Source: CAXXOK01 sp963664595 (lineage in GTDB: Bacteria; Bacillota; Clostridia; Christensenellales; Aristaeellaceae). From it: 64,000 nucleotides of DNA. The notes beneath the pieces are model-generated. The model saw nothing but the letters and a program-made list of their open reading frames with translations. It ran no database searches and was not told the DNA's origin. Shown here one piece after another: positions 8,278 through 17,389 of this stretch. A program made the translations under genes and the position numbers. The stretch spans positions 91,132 through 155,131 of the forward strand of contig CAXXOK010000009.1 of NCBI GenBank assembly GCA_963664595.2. Reading direction: 5' to 3'. The stretch's first letter is position 1. Every line of letters starts with the position of its first letter.

Positions 8278-9924
8278 TTACTCCGCCGGGGTATAGGTAT
8301 AGAGCACACCCGGCGTATGGAGATCGACCATCGCGGCGTATTGGTACGGGTGATAGCATACCGTGCGGTAGGTGGCTGAGTTCAGCACGATTTCAAACAG
8401 CAGGTCCGAGCCACGCACCAGATCCGCCTTGCCCAGCGTCTGCATATCGTCGGGATACTCAAGCGTTTTGGCGTCTTCCACATAGGTGTCCGTGTGCGGA
8501 TCGTACTGCGTGGTGCCGCTGCAAATCCAGTAGGCGTCCAGCGCCGCGTTATAGGCTGCGCTGCAGAAGTGGCTGGAGTACCATTCCAGCCCGCGCTCTT
8601 TGCCATAGCTCCATTCCTGGGTAATGGTCATGGTTTCGGGATCAATGGCATACAGCACCGCGCGGGAGTAGTGCTCCGTGTTCCGTTCGGCTTCCGGGGT
8701 GGTGGTTTTATAGCGGTTTGTGCCGTTGTCAAACATCAGGATATGAGTGGAGTCCATAAAGGTGGCGTCGTGCTGGGCGTAGTTCCACTCGAAATCCGCC
8801 TGATCCTGCGCGGGGGTGAAGAACAGGGCGCTGTCCGTGTTGGTCCAGCCCTCCGGATTGCCCAGAATCCAGTTGAGGGTCTTTGCCGCTTTGTCTACGC
8901 TTACCACGGCGTCGATGGCGCGGCAGGACATGATGACGCTGTCGGTGGCCTCGTCATAGGAGATCGCGTTCATATGGGCCCAGTCTTTTTCCCGGTACAG
9001 CGTGCCGCTGCCGTCGGTGGAATCCATGATGTCGCTCAGGTCAAGGTCCCACACGATGTCGCCGGTGGCAAGGTTTACTTCCACCACGCGGTCCATCAGC
9101 ACGGCGATATCATCCTGTGAGGTGGCGATCAGAACGTTGCCGTTTGGCAGCGTCGCAATCTCATGATGAAAGCCGCCCGGCAGCGTGTACTGCGCGTAGA
9201 TGCGGCCGCAGAGATCAACCTCCATAAAACCGCCGTTGGCGTCGTCCGCCTCTGCGGTATTGTTGGAACAGACAAGATAATGGCCGTTTTCCAGCTGGCG
9301 CAGCGGCGTGGTGCGCCGGGCAACAAACTCGGCATAATAGCGCAGGTCGCCCTGGCTGTCGTAGGCGGTAACGCATGTGGTGTTGCCCATCGCCGCAAAG
9401 AGCAGCTCCGAGGGGCCGAACACGCCGGGGGTGGATACGGTCACCTCTCCGGTCAGCAGGGTTTCGTCGGGGATCATTTCGGTCTGCACCGCAACGGTGG
9501 AGGTGCTGCCGTCCGCCAGGGTAAGCACCACGGTGTTTTCCTCGTTGGCGTACAGGCCGATCACCGGCAGTATGTGCCGTGTGGCGGCGGGAAATTCCGC
9601 GGTCACGTCATTTTCCGCGGCATGCCCCTTCACGGTCATGGATACGGGGGTTTCCTCCGCCGTATCAAAGAGGATCACGGCGCACAGCGGCACATTGCCG
9701 TAGGGGTTGATCACACAGAGCGGGGCTTCAAACGAGTACCCGAGCTCGGCTTCCGCAAGCAGCGCCGCGTCCACTTCGTCCTGCTGCGCAATGGCGGAAG
9801 CGACGGTTGTGTACGCGGGTGCCGTGCCTTCTGCCGACGCGGAAACACAGAAAATGAGAAGCATCAGGGAAAGGATAAGTACCGTGATGTGGCGGGCCCT
9901 TTTTGTCAGAAGCATAATCGTCAT
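8278..9924 (-). CDS. Arylsulfate sulfotransferase, secreted
   Basis: A 548-residue protein with a signal peptide (basic MTIMLLTKRAR, then VLILSLMLLIFCVSASA). The N-terminal domain (about 60-165) and the following beta-propeller match the ASST family, which moves sulfate from one phenol to another without PAPS, outside the membrane. The active-site histidine contexts are present: GFHHEIATLPNGN, DWAHMNAIS and YAQHDATFM. Its neighbour is a second ASST upstream in the same direction, 111 bp away. Substrates could be dietary or host phenol sulfates, which is an inference. Confidence 0.87.
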   Translation of the reverse strand: MTIMLLTKRARHITVLILSLMLLIFCVSASAEGTAPAYTTVASAIAQQDEVDAALLAEAELGYSFEAPLCVINPYGNVPLCAVILFDTAEETPVSMTVKGHAAENDVTAEFPAATRHILPVIGLYANEENTVVLTLADGSTSTVAVQTEMIPDETLLTGEVTVSTPGVFGPSELLFAAMGNTTCVTAYDSQGDLRYYAEFVARRTTPLRQLENGHYLVCSNNTAEADDANGGFMEVDLCGRIYAQYTLPGGFHHEIATLPNGNVLIATSQDDIAVLMDRVVEVNLATGDIVWDLDLSDIMDSTDGSGTLYREKDWAHMNAISYDEATDSVIMSCRAIDAVVSVDKAAKTLNWILGNPEGWTNTDSALFFTPAQDQADFEWNYAQHDATFMDSTHILMFDNGTNRYKTTTPEAERNTEHYSRAVLYAIDPETMTITQEWSYGKERGLEWYSSHFCSAAYNAALDAYWICSGTTQYDPHTDTYVEDAKTLEYPDDMQTLGKADLVRGSDLLFEIVLNSATYRTVCYHPYQYAAMVDLHTPGVLYTYTPAE

Positions 9925-10035
9925 CCTCCATTGTCAGTTGAATTGCAGGTCATCCTATGATTGCGTATACATCAACAGGGGAAATCCTGTTATTGTTTTG
10001 AAGCTATCAGTACATTTGAACTTCGGATACCGGCC

Positions 10036-12270
10036 TTATGGAATTGCAAATAATGCCGTACCGTCCTCCGCGGCGTATTGCAGCGCCGCTCCCGCAAGAT
10101 CTGCGTCCGCCGGGATTTCAAAGCAGGCATACCCTGAAGCGGTACTCAGCGTCAGCTTGGTTCCGCTGATGCGCGCGTACCCATGATCCGGCAGGAAGGT
10201 GTCCCCGGCGCGGGGGTAGGCGCTTCCGTCCGCCAGCACCAACGTGAGCTTTTCCCAGTCAAACGAGGATTTCGTCGCTTGCTTTTTGGAAACGGTCAGG
10301 TTGAACAGGGCATACTGCATACCCTCTGCGGGCATGTTTTCGCGGGTAACGGTTTCATAGCCGCCCTCATACTGCAGCACCTGGGTATCGGTGCGCAGCG
10401 CAGGCAGCCGCTCGGCGCTTTCAATGGCAATCTGCCATACACTGCCCCCTGTGGCAGCTACGGGGGCGGCATCGGATGCGGGAATGCCGGGATCCGCTTG
10501 CGGCGGCGCGGTTTGCGAAACAAGGGAAGCATCCGACGCTGCCCTGGTTATTCCGTATTTCTGCCAGATGGAATCCGGTATATACATTTCCGGCGCTTCG
10601 CCCAAATGAAGATCCAGTATATTTTTAGTGTAAATGTTCATGCGCTCGCACCGGTATGCTGCATACAGGTTATCGGCCAACAGGCTTTGTGCCAGGCATT
10701 CCCATACCACCTCACCGGCGCGGCTGACCTCCAGATACACACTGTGGCCTGCCTGCCCCATATCCTGGATGCTGAAGGTGCCCAATACATTCCCGTTAGG
10801 CAGAAGATCGGCATCGCCCCGGTACATGGAAAACAGCTCGGGACGGTACTTGCCGTAGGCCCAGATTTGTTCAACCGTCCGGTTCTTTTCGTCGATACGG
10901 TATTGCACCAGTCGGGAGTAATTGCGGGCGGTCTCCTCATCAACCGCGCTGCGGCTGGTGCCGTTATCAAACAACAGAATATCGACCGTATCGGGATTTC
11001 CATCCTGATCCGCCATCAGCGCAACCGCGTGCTGGTTGTACGGCCATTCAAAATCATCGCCGATGGGCGTAAGCATGTATTGGTCATACATCTCCAGGTA
11101 GTCGGCCGGATCCGTCAGCATCCACTTGAGCTGGCCATCCCAGCTGATGCGCAACACCGCGGATTGAAAATTGCTGGATACGATCACATCGTCCTGATAC
11201 GCAACGACCGCGTTCATATGCAGCCAGTCGGCATTGCTGGCAATGGGCGGAAAGGTATGCGACCTGCTTCTCTCCAGAAGGGTTAAGAAATCCAGGGTGC
11301 GCAAAATGCTGCCGTCAACCGTTGACATCTCATATAAAACGTCAAGGACCGTGGATTTCCGATCGGGACTGCTTCCGGTCACAATCCATGAACCGTGATC
11401 GGTTTCAAATAGATCGTGGTGGGAGCCATAGGCGCTGTAGTAATAGCGGGAAACCTTTCCCAGCGTGTTGATGACCAGAAACGCGGTATCCCCATGGGTG
11501 TCTCCCAATCCAAGAAAAAAGCCCGCTTCGGTATCACGGAAAAAGAAGAACTCCATAGTGCCGGTATATTGCGGAAGGTACCAGCGTACCGCGCCGTTGC
11601 AGTCGAACGCAAAGGGATAGTTGATATAGTTTTGGCAGGTTGTCGGAAAATTCAGGCCCTCCGCGTAGGCGTTTTCGTCCAGCGTTTCCGTGATCAGCAC
11701 GAAGCCCTTCAGAAAATCGGGAAGCGGCTCGGTGGTGATCTCCAGCACGGTTTTGCTTTGCGCGCCGTTCTGCGTGGTGGCGGTGAGGGTGACGCTGTTC
11801 GTGCGATCGGGGTACAGCCCCAAAACAGGGATGATATGGCGGGTGGCATATTCGTTAAATATGAAATCCACATCGGCGTTGGGCGTATCGCCCGGCACAT
11901 GGACGGAAATCCGGGAGGGCGTATCCGTAGTACACAGCACGACCGCCGTCAGGGGAGATTCGCCATAGGGATCCAGCTGTACATAGGGAGATGCAAAGGG
12001 GTAGTCATCCCTTTCAAGCACCCGCAGCAGCTCGTCGTCAACGGCTTTTTGGCGGCTCACGGTATCCGCGATTTTGCCAAGGCCCATGATATCGTTTGGT
12101 ATTTCCACAGGCAGCGGCTCCGGCGTCTCAACGGGCAGTGGTTCCGGTATCTCAGCGGGTTGCTGCTCCGCCGCAAGGAGGGTGAGTGTGTACAGAATGC
12201 CGCCCGACAGAATGATAACAAGAAGAACCGCAAGTATACGATGCCAAACGCGCTTTCCTTTGCTGGTCAA
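10036..12270 (-). CDS. Arylsulfate sulfotransferase with C-terminal extension
   Basis: A 744-residue protein, about 200 longer than its neighbour. A membrane anchor or signal (ILAVLLVIILSGGILYTLTLLA) is followed by repeated PLPVETPEPLPVE. The ASST N-terminal domain spans about 85-180 and the propeller about 185-560, with GSHHDLFETD, DWLHMNAVVA and YNQHAVALM at the histidine positions. After a low-complexity linker (about 585-625), a C-terminal domain of about 120 residues (IAIESAERLPAL onwards) resembles small beta-sandwich DUF4352-like modules, but this is only a pattern impression. It is probably co-transcribed with the shorter ASST. Confidence 0.83.
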   Translation of the reverse strand: MTSKGKRVWHRILAVLLVIILSGGILYTLTLLAAEQQPAEIPEPLPVETPEPLPVEIPNDIMGLGKIADTVSRQKAVDDELLRVLERDDYPFASPYVQLDPYGESPLTAVVLCTTDTPSRISVHVPGDTPNADVDFIFNEYATRHIIPVLGLYPDRTNSVTLTATTQNGAQSKTVLEITTEPLPDFLKGFVLITETLDENAYAEGLNFPTTCQNYINYPFAFDCNGAVRWYLPQYTGTMEFFFFRDTEAGFFLGLGDTHGDTAFLVINTLGKVSRYYYSAYGSHHDLFETDHGSWIVTGSSPDRKSTVLDVLYEMSTVDGSILRTLDFLTLLERSRSHTFPPIASNADWLHMNAVVAYQDDVIVSSNFQSAVLRISWDGQLKWMLTDPADYLEMYDQYMLTPIGDDFEWPYNQHAVALMADQDGNPDTVDILLFDNGTSRSAVDEETARNYSRLVQYRIDEKNRTVEQIWAYGKYRPELFSMYRGDADLLPNGNVLGTFSIQDMGQAGHSVYLEVSRAGEVVWECLAQSLLADNLYAAYRCERMNIYTKNILDLHLGEAPEMYIPDSIWQKYGITRAASDASLVSQTAPPQADPGIPASDAAPVAATGGSVWQIAIESAERLPALRTDTQVLQYEGGYETVTRENMPAEGMQYALFNLTVSKKQATKSSFDWEKLTLVLADGSAYPRAGDTFLPDHGYARISGTKLTLSTASGYACFEIPADADLAGAALQYAAEDGTALFAIP

Positions 12271-12282
12271 TGTGATTCTCCT

Positions 12283-12597
12283 TTATTTGTTCGAAGCTTT
12301 ACCAAGCAGCAGGTAGGCCAGAGACAGCAGCAGCGGCGCGAGGATGGCCGTGACGATGGCAAGCAGCCCGTAAAGGGTAAGCATTCTTATGCTGCCAAAC
12401 GCGGCAAGAATATCATCGGCGCCTCCGTTTCGCACAAGCTTGGCCGCAAGCAGCACCCAGCTGATGACGGCGGAATAAGCGCCGTACCACATCCACTTTT
12501 TCCCGGTTGTGTCCACCGGTTTTACAAAGCGGTCGTGCAGCACAAGCGCAAGGGAAGCGGGGAAGAATACCAGGACGGCCCCTATGACCAGTAACAT
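12283..12597 (-). CDS. Small membrane protein of unknown function
   Basis: 104 residues with three predicted membrane segments: MLLVIGAVLVFFPASLALVL, YGAYSAVISWVLLAA and LTLYGLLAIVTAILAPLLLS. The frame opens at 12615, but that ATG lies in the ribosome site AGGAGG, so the ATG at 12597 is used. It ends 12 bp before the start of the long sulfotransferase gene and runs the same way, so it likely leads that operon. No family was recognised. Confidence 0.7.
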   Translation of the reverse strand: MLLVIGAVLVFFPASLALVLHDRFVKPVDTTGKKWMWYGAYSAVISWVLLAAKLVRNGGADDILAAFGSIRMLTLYGLLAIVTAILAPLLLSLAYLLLGKASNK

Positions 12598-12727
12598 GTT
12601 TCGTCCTCCTGTCATGCGGTTCAGATTTGCTTTCTTTGTAGGAAGCTATAAATAAACAAAGCGGCGCAACAGTGCCGTGGGAGCTTTGGGTGGCGTATAA
12701 ATGGCGTATAAGTGGAAAGGCTCCGGA

Positions 12728-13270
12728 TCAGCCCTTTTGCAGCCTGCGGCATTTGTCCGGGGGGAGCTTGTCGCACAGAAAATCCCACAGCTCGCCGTCG
12801 GGTACGTCGGCCTGGCCGTTGGGCAGCAGAAACGCGCGTCCGGGCAGCACGTAGAGGTAAACAGCGCCCTTTGCCTGGTAGGCCATATAGAGCTTGTCCC
12901 ACGGCAGAGTGAGCGTTTCCCCCTGGTTGACGTCGGAGCGGATGGTTACCTCCTTGTCCGTCAGCGTCAGGGTGTACACCCGGCGCGGCAGGCGGTGCTT
13001 TTTTTCGTTGTCGCGCAGGGTAAGGAAAAAGGAAACGATATAAATCAACGGCAGCCCCGCCCCGATGCCCGCCATTACGCCGCCGAGCAGCCCGGACTGC
13101 GCTTTGTCCGTCTGGAAAAACAGGAAGGTGGCAAAGGCCAGCATGATCAGCATGAACCCCGTTGGCAGCCGCCAGCGCCGCTGGCGGCGGAAGGTATCAA
13201 AGGCGGCAAAGCGGCGAAAGGTGGATTTATCAAGGGTAACGGGAATGGTGATGGTTTTCTCTTCACTCAT
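12728..13270 (-). CDS. YcxB-like membrane protein
   Basis: 180 residues. The frame is open further upstream, but the ATG at 13270 has CGGAGG 8 bases before it and begins a normal N-terminus. Two membrane segments (FMLIMLAFATFLFF and LPLIYIVSFFLTL) separate a short cytoplasmic head from a C-terminal beta-rich domain (VYTLTLTDKEVTIRSD, ending in a WDFLCDKLP helix). This is the layout of YcxB-like C-terminal domain proteins. The function is unknown. Confidence 0.7.
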   Translation of the reverse strand: MSEEKTITIPVTLDKSTFRRFAAFDTFRRQRRWRLPTGFMLIMLAFATFLFFQTDKAQSGLLGGVMAGIGAGLPLIYIVSFFLTLRDNEKKHRLPRRVYTLTLTDKEVTIRSDVNQGETLTLPWDKLYMAYQAKGAVYLYVLPGRAFLLPNGQADVPDGELWDFLCDKLPPDKCRRLQKG

Positions 13271-13556
13271 TATCGGTGCCTCCGGTGCTGTGTGCTGTGT
13301 TCTTTTTAGGTATTGTGACATATTCTGCGGTGCTTTGCAAGCGGCGCAGGGAGGCACGGCATGCTCTCCACGGCGCCCTGCGGCAGAGCCTGGCCTGCAG
13401 GCAGCACGCACCACCGAAAAACGGCGGAGCAGACGGAATGGAAATCGCTGGAAGCCTGCCCCGGAGGGGCGGCAGCTGGGCGGAAAAAGGCAAAACAGGG
13501 GCTGCCGGGCCGGAAAACGGGCGGAAAAAACACCGGTTGAAACGAGCTTGATTTTC

Positions 13557-13651
13557 TGCATACAACTTTTACGCAAAAATCTTGTAATACTAGTATGGCA
13601 TAGGTTTTACAGGGTTTCACGGGAGAGTTGCTGAAAAAACTTGTATGCAAG
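13557..13651. promoter_or_regulatory. Candidate GntR/UxuR-type operators upstream of the TRAP genes
   Basis: TGCATACAACTTTT (13558-13571) and AAAACTTGTATGCA (about 13636-13649) are inverted copies of one word with one mismatch. The second is part of CTTGTATGCAAG, close to the TTGTATACAA operators of FadR-subfamily GntR regulators. A perfect palindrome ATACTAGTAT (13587-13596) lies between them. The rest of 13271-13770 shows no gene. Confidence 0.45.
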
Positions 13652-13674
13652 ATGGAAGATATCTACAAAAATCA

Positions 13675-13703
13675 TTGACGCTTATATATTAGTATGTTAC
13701 AAT
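13675..13703 (+). promoter_or_regulatory. Sigma-A-type promoter of the TRAP operon
   Basis: TTGACG, a 17-base spacer, then TACAAT, ending 67 bp before the dctP start codon. It lies just downstream of the candidate operators. Confidence 0.8.
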
Positions 13704-13770
13704 GAGGTCAATACAGAGGAGCAGGGTATACGCTCTGTTAACAATTCAACACCTTTAAGGAGGAAAACAC

Positions 13771-14766
13771 ATGAAAAAGTTCCTGTCTCTCGTTCTCGCT
13801 CTTGCCATGATTCTGTCTGTCACCGTAGTTGCGATGGCGGATGATCCCATCACCCTGGTCTACTCCGAGGTCAACCCGGAAACAAGCTTCGTGGGCACGA
13901 TCGGCGCTGCCTTTAAAGCGAAGGTTGAAGAACTGTCCGGCGGGCAAATCATCATCGACGCGCACTACTCCGGCACCCTGGGCACCGAAGCTGAAATCCT
14001 GGACGACCTGCTTGGCGGCGGCACCAGCGTGGATATCCTGCGCGTGTCCGCTTTCGCGCTGACCAGCTATGGCTGCACGAAATCCACCCTGCTGTCCATC
14101 CCGTACACGTTTGTAAGCCGTGAACACTTCTGGAATTTCGCCAACAGCGATCTGGCCAAAGAATTCCTCAATCAGCCCCAGGAACTGGGCCTCCCGCTGC
14201 GCGGCCTGTTCTACGGCGAAGAGGGCTTCCGTCACTTCTTCTTCCGCACCGGTGTTGAAGTGGACGGCATCGCAGACCTCGCCGGCCTCAAGATCCGCGT
14301 CTCCAACGACCCCGTTATGACCGGCATGGTGTCCAACCTTGGCGCCAGCCCCACCGTTTATACCTTCACGGAGCTGTACAGCGGCCTGCAGAAGGGCGAT
14401 GTTGACGGCGCAGAACAGCCGATCGCCAACTACCAGGCCAATATGTTCCAGGAAGTGGCCCCGACCCTGATCCTGGACGGCCATACCCTGGGCGCCATCT
14501 CCGCCGTGATCACCGACACCGCCTGGGCCAAGCTCAACGAGGAGCAGCAGGGCTGGATCATGGAAGCCGCTGCCTATGTGCAGGAATACAACCAGGCCAA
14601 CATCCAGGCCAAGGAAGACGAAATCCTTGCCCAGCTGCAGGCCGATGGCTACAAAGTGGTTACCGTGGAAGACAAATCCGCTTGGGTAGAAGCCTGCCAG
14701 CCCACGATTTCCCAGTACACTGCGGACCAGGCCGAGCTCTATCAGCAGATTCTGGACATGCAATAA
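13771..14766 (+). CDS. TRAP transporter solute-binding protein DctP
   Basis: A 331-residue secreted binding protein. The signal peptide is KKFLSLVLALAMILSVTVVAMA. The DctP-family core follows: LSGGQIIIDAHYSGTLG, the conserved Arg/Gly region LAGLKIRVSNDPV with the Arg that grips the substrate carboxylate, and QKGDVDGAEQPIANY. TRAP transporters use ion gradients to import organic acids. The next two genes are the small and large permeases, then uxuA and uxuB, so the likely substrate is a hexuronate such as glucuronate or galacturonate. The ribosome site is AAGGAGG. Confidence 0.93.
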   Translation: MKKFLSLVLALAMILSVTVVAMADDPITLVYSEVNPETSFVGTIGAAFKAKVEELSGGQIIIDAHYSGTLGTEAEILDDLLGGGTSVDILRVSAFALTSYGCTKSTLLSIPYTFVSREHFWNFANSDLAKEFLNQPQELGLPLRGLFYGEEGFRHFFFRTGVEVDGIADLAGLKIRVSNDPVMTGMVSNLGASPTVYTFTELYSGLQKGDVDGAEQPIANYQANMFQEVAPTLILDGHTLGAISAVITDTAWAKLNEEQQGWIMEAAAYVQEYNQANIQAKEDEILAQLQADGYKVVTVEDKSAWVEACQPTISQYTADQAELYQQILDMQ

Positions 14767-14856
14767 CCAAATCCCCGTCCCGTAACAACAAGCGCTCCGG
14801 AGGTGCGGGGACATCCCTGCGCCTCCGTTTTGCTTTGAAGGGAGATAGGAACTCGT

Positions 14857-15519
14857 ATGCCGAAATTTTTTCAATATGCGGACAAGCTCAAACCGTTTTA
14901 TGATATCGCGTACCGGGTGATCATGACGCTGTGCAAGCTGCTGCTGATTGCGGATATTCTGGTGACTACGTGGATTGTCATCAGCCGGTATTTTCCGCAC
15001 CTGATCCCCGCGCCGATCTGGGGGGAGCAGATCGTGCTGACGCTGATGAGCTACATGGCGGTGCTTTCCGCGGCGCTGGCGATCCGTAAGGGATCCCATA
15101 TCCGCATGACGGCGCTGGACCGCAAGCTGCCCAAGAAATTGATCATCTGGCTGGATATCCTGGCGGATCTGGCCGTGATGGGCCTGGGCATCGTAATGCT
15201 GGTGTATGGCTGGAAACATGCGAAGGCCATCGGCCGCTTCGGCCGGTACGATTCGCTGCCCAATCTCAGCCGCTTCTGGATGTATCTGCCCATTCCGCTG
15301 GCGGGCGGCGCTATGATCGTATTTGAACTGGAAGCACTGTACAATCACGTGAAAGCCTTCTTTATCAAGCCGGAAAACGGAGCAAACTGCGGCGTTATGC
15401 AATCGGAGCTGGAAACCGCCGCGGTGGAAGCGTCCCTGAACGACAGTGAGATGCAGAAGCTTTGTGAAGCTACGGACGCAGCCCGCACCACCGGTACGAA
15501 GGAGGCGAAGAAGCCATGA
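14857..15519 (+). CDS. TRAP transporter small permease DctQ
   Basis: 220 residues with four membrane segments, as expected for DctQ: LCKLLLIADILVTTWIVISRYF, LTLMSYMAVLSAALAI, WLDILADLAVMGLGIVMLVY and FWMYLPIPLAGGAMIVFE. The motif RKGSHIRM is characteristic of the family. The C-terminus carries an unusual hydrophilic tail of about 50 residues. It overlaps dctM by 4 bp, so the pair is translationally coupled. Confidence 0.92.
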   Translation: MPKFFQYADKLKPFYDIAYRVIMTLCKLLLIADILVTTWIVISRYFPHLIPAPIWGEQIVLTLMSYMAVLSAALAIRKGSHIRMTALDRKLPKKLIIWLDILADLAVMGLGIVMLVYGWKHAKAIGRFGRYDSLPNLSRFWMYLPIPLAGGAMIVFELEALYNHVKAFFIKPENGANCGVMQSELETAAVEASLNDSEMQKLCEATDAARTTGTKEAKKP

Positions 15520-16808
15520 GCCCGGAGACCCTTTCCGTTATCATTTTACTCGGCAGCTTTCTTCTGATGATCCTGCTGCGGTTCCCCATTGCGTACGCGG
15601 TTGGCCTGTCCGCGCTGTTCTGCCTGCTGTCGATGGGCGAAAGCCCCACAACGCTGGGCAAACAAATGGTGACCGGTATCAGCTCGTTCAGCCTGATGGC
15701 GGTGCCGTTTTTCATCACCATGGGCGTGCTGATGGGCACGGGCGGCATCAGCGACAAGCTGATCGCGCTGGCGAACTCGCTGGTCGGCTGGATGCGCGGC
15801 GGCCTGGCCATGGTGAACATCGTCGCGTCTTATTTCTTCGGTGGCATCTCGGGATCCGCGGCCGCGGATACCGCGTCGCTGGGTTCCATCCTCATTCCCA
15901 TGATGGTGAACGACGGCTACGACGCGGATTTCGCCACAGCCGTTACCATTACGTCCTCCTGTGAGGGATTGCTGGTTCCCCCAAGCCACAACATGGTGAT
16001 TTACGCCACGACGGCGGGAGGCATTTCCATCGGAGCGCTGTTTATGGCGGGCTACCTGCCCGGCGCGTTGCTGGCGATTTCGCTGATGATCGGCTCCTAT
16101 ATTATCTCCGTGAAGCGCAACTATCCCAAGGGGCGTCCCTTCTCGCTGCGCTACTTCGGCAAGCAGATGCTGACGTCGTTCTGGGCGCTGGCCGCCGTGC
16201 TCATCGTGGTGGTCGGTGTGGTGATGGGCGCGTTTACCGCGACCGAAAGCTCCGCCATCGCCGTGATTTACTCGCTGTTCGTCAGCGTGTATATTTACAA
16301 GGGCCTCAGCTGGAAAGGCGTCTGGGAATCGTTTGAAAAGTGTGTGGATACCCTCGCCATTGTGCTGATTCTGATCGCGGCATCCTCCGCGTTCGGCCTT
16401 TGCCTGACGAAGCTCCGCGTGCCGGATCTGGCGGCGCAGTTTATCCTGAGCGTTTCCAACAGCCCCATCTTGATCGCGCTGATGCTCAACGCCATCCTGT
16501 TGATCCTTGGCTGCATCATGGATATGGCCCCGATCATCCTGATTACCACCCCGATCCTTCTGCCTATCGCAACCTCGATCGGGATTGACCCCATCCAGTT
16601 CGGCATCATCATCGTGCTCAACTGCGGTATCGGCCTGTTGACGCCGCCGGTCGGCGCGGTGCTGTTCATCGGCTCGGCCGTGGGTAAGGTGCCGATGGAG
16701 CGCGTCGTCAAAGCGACAATGCCCTTCTACCTGTGCATGATCGCCGCGCTGATTCTGGTCACGTTTGTTCCGCAGATCAGCATGTTCCTGCCGTCGCTGC
16801 TCCATTAG
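15516..16808 (+). CDS. TRAP transporter large permease DctM
   Basis: 430 residues, about 12 membrane segments. Family hallmarks include FSLMAVPFFITMGVLMGTGG, GGLAMVNIVASYFFGGISGS, VPPSHNMVIYA and GLLTPPVGAVLFIGSAVGK. It forms the ion-coupled channel of the transporter with DctQ and receives substrate from DctP. Its start overlaps the dctQ stop. No terminator is obvious before the R2 element downstream. Confidence 0.94.
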   Translation: MSPETLSVIILLGSFLLMILLRFPIAYAVGLSALFCLLSMGESPTTLGKQMVTGISSFSLMAVPFFITMGVLMGTGGISDKLIALANSLVGWMRGGLAMVNIVASYFFGGISGSAAADTASLGSILIPMMVNDGYDADFATAVTITSSCEGLLVPPSHNMVIYATTAGGISIGALFMAGYLPGALLAISLMIGSYIISVKRNYPKGRPFSLRYFGKQMLTSFWALAAVLIVVVGVVMGAFTATESSAIAVIYSLFVSVYIYKGLSWKGVWESFEKCVDTLAIVLILIAASSAFGLCLTKLRVPDLAAQFILSVSNSPILIALMLNAILLILGCIMDMAPIILITTPILLPIATSIGIDPIQFGIIIVLNCGIGLLTPPVGAVLFIGSAVGKVPMERVVKATMPFYLCMIAALILVTFVPQISMFLPSLLH

Positions 16809-16900
16809 GATTGACGGCCAGGCAAGCCCGCACAGGCTGACGGATGTTCCCGGTTCGCGGCCCCCGTGCCGCGGCTTCCCCTGTTTTTACGCCGGAATAC

Positions 16901-17069
16901 CCAGGTAAACGTCGAGTAAATCCCTCTGTATAGTGGCGATTGAATTTCCACCAGCTTGGGCTTGCTGAAACCTCTACGTAGCGCTGCAACGACTGCGGTT
17001 TCAGCAAACCCAAGCTGACAGAAAGCCAATTCGTCATTATACCGGCGCCTTACTCATCGGTTACCCAGG
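16901..17069. repeat. R2-like repeat element, copy 3
   Basis: It begins CCAGGTAAACGTCGAGTAAA and ends CCTTACTCATCGGTTACCC. It is diverged from the other copies but keeps the core CTACGTAGCGCTGC. Its interior forms a long hairpin (GCTTGGGCTTGCTGAAACC against GGTTTCAGCAAACCCAAGC). The rest of the 16809-17389 gap has no credible gene apart from the uxuA promoter. Confidence 0.6.
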
Positions 17070-17337
17070 CGGCGGAACCCCCCGGCAACAAACGGCCGTC
17101 GGCGCGGCTGCTGCCATAAACGGCGCCGCGTATCGAAAACAAAGGCATGAATGGTTGCCGCGAAAGGGCTGCGGCCCTGGTCGGCAGCCCCTGCCCGCGC
17201 CGCCGCACCCGCGGCTTCCCCTCGCGGATGCAACAATATTCTCCGCCGTCTTGCCTGAAGCCGCGTTTTGGTTTATGATAAGCGCTGCGGCAGCAAGCAA
17301 AGCCCTGGAGAGCGCCCGCACGCAATAAGGGGTATGT

Positions 17338-17368
17338 TTGACATTTAGTAGTTTCCGTGTAGTATACT
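17338..17368 (+). promoter_or_regulatory. Probable uxuA promoter with palindrome
   Basis: TTGACA at 17338 is followed by TAGTAT (16-base spacer) or TATACT (19-base spacer). The -10 region is a perfect palindrome, TAGTATACTA (17360-17369), a possible repressor site. Confidence 0.55.
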
Positions 17369-17389
17369 AGCATAAAGGATGTGCATGGC

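Noticed and set aside
15546..16805. Long antisense reading frame opposite dctM (419 codons)
   Set aside because: It is rich in His, Gln, Arg and Asp, the usual mirror of a hydrophobic GC-rich gene, and has no family features.
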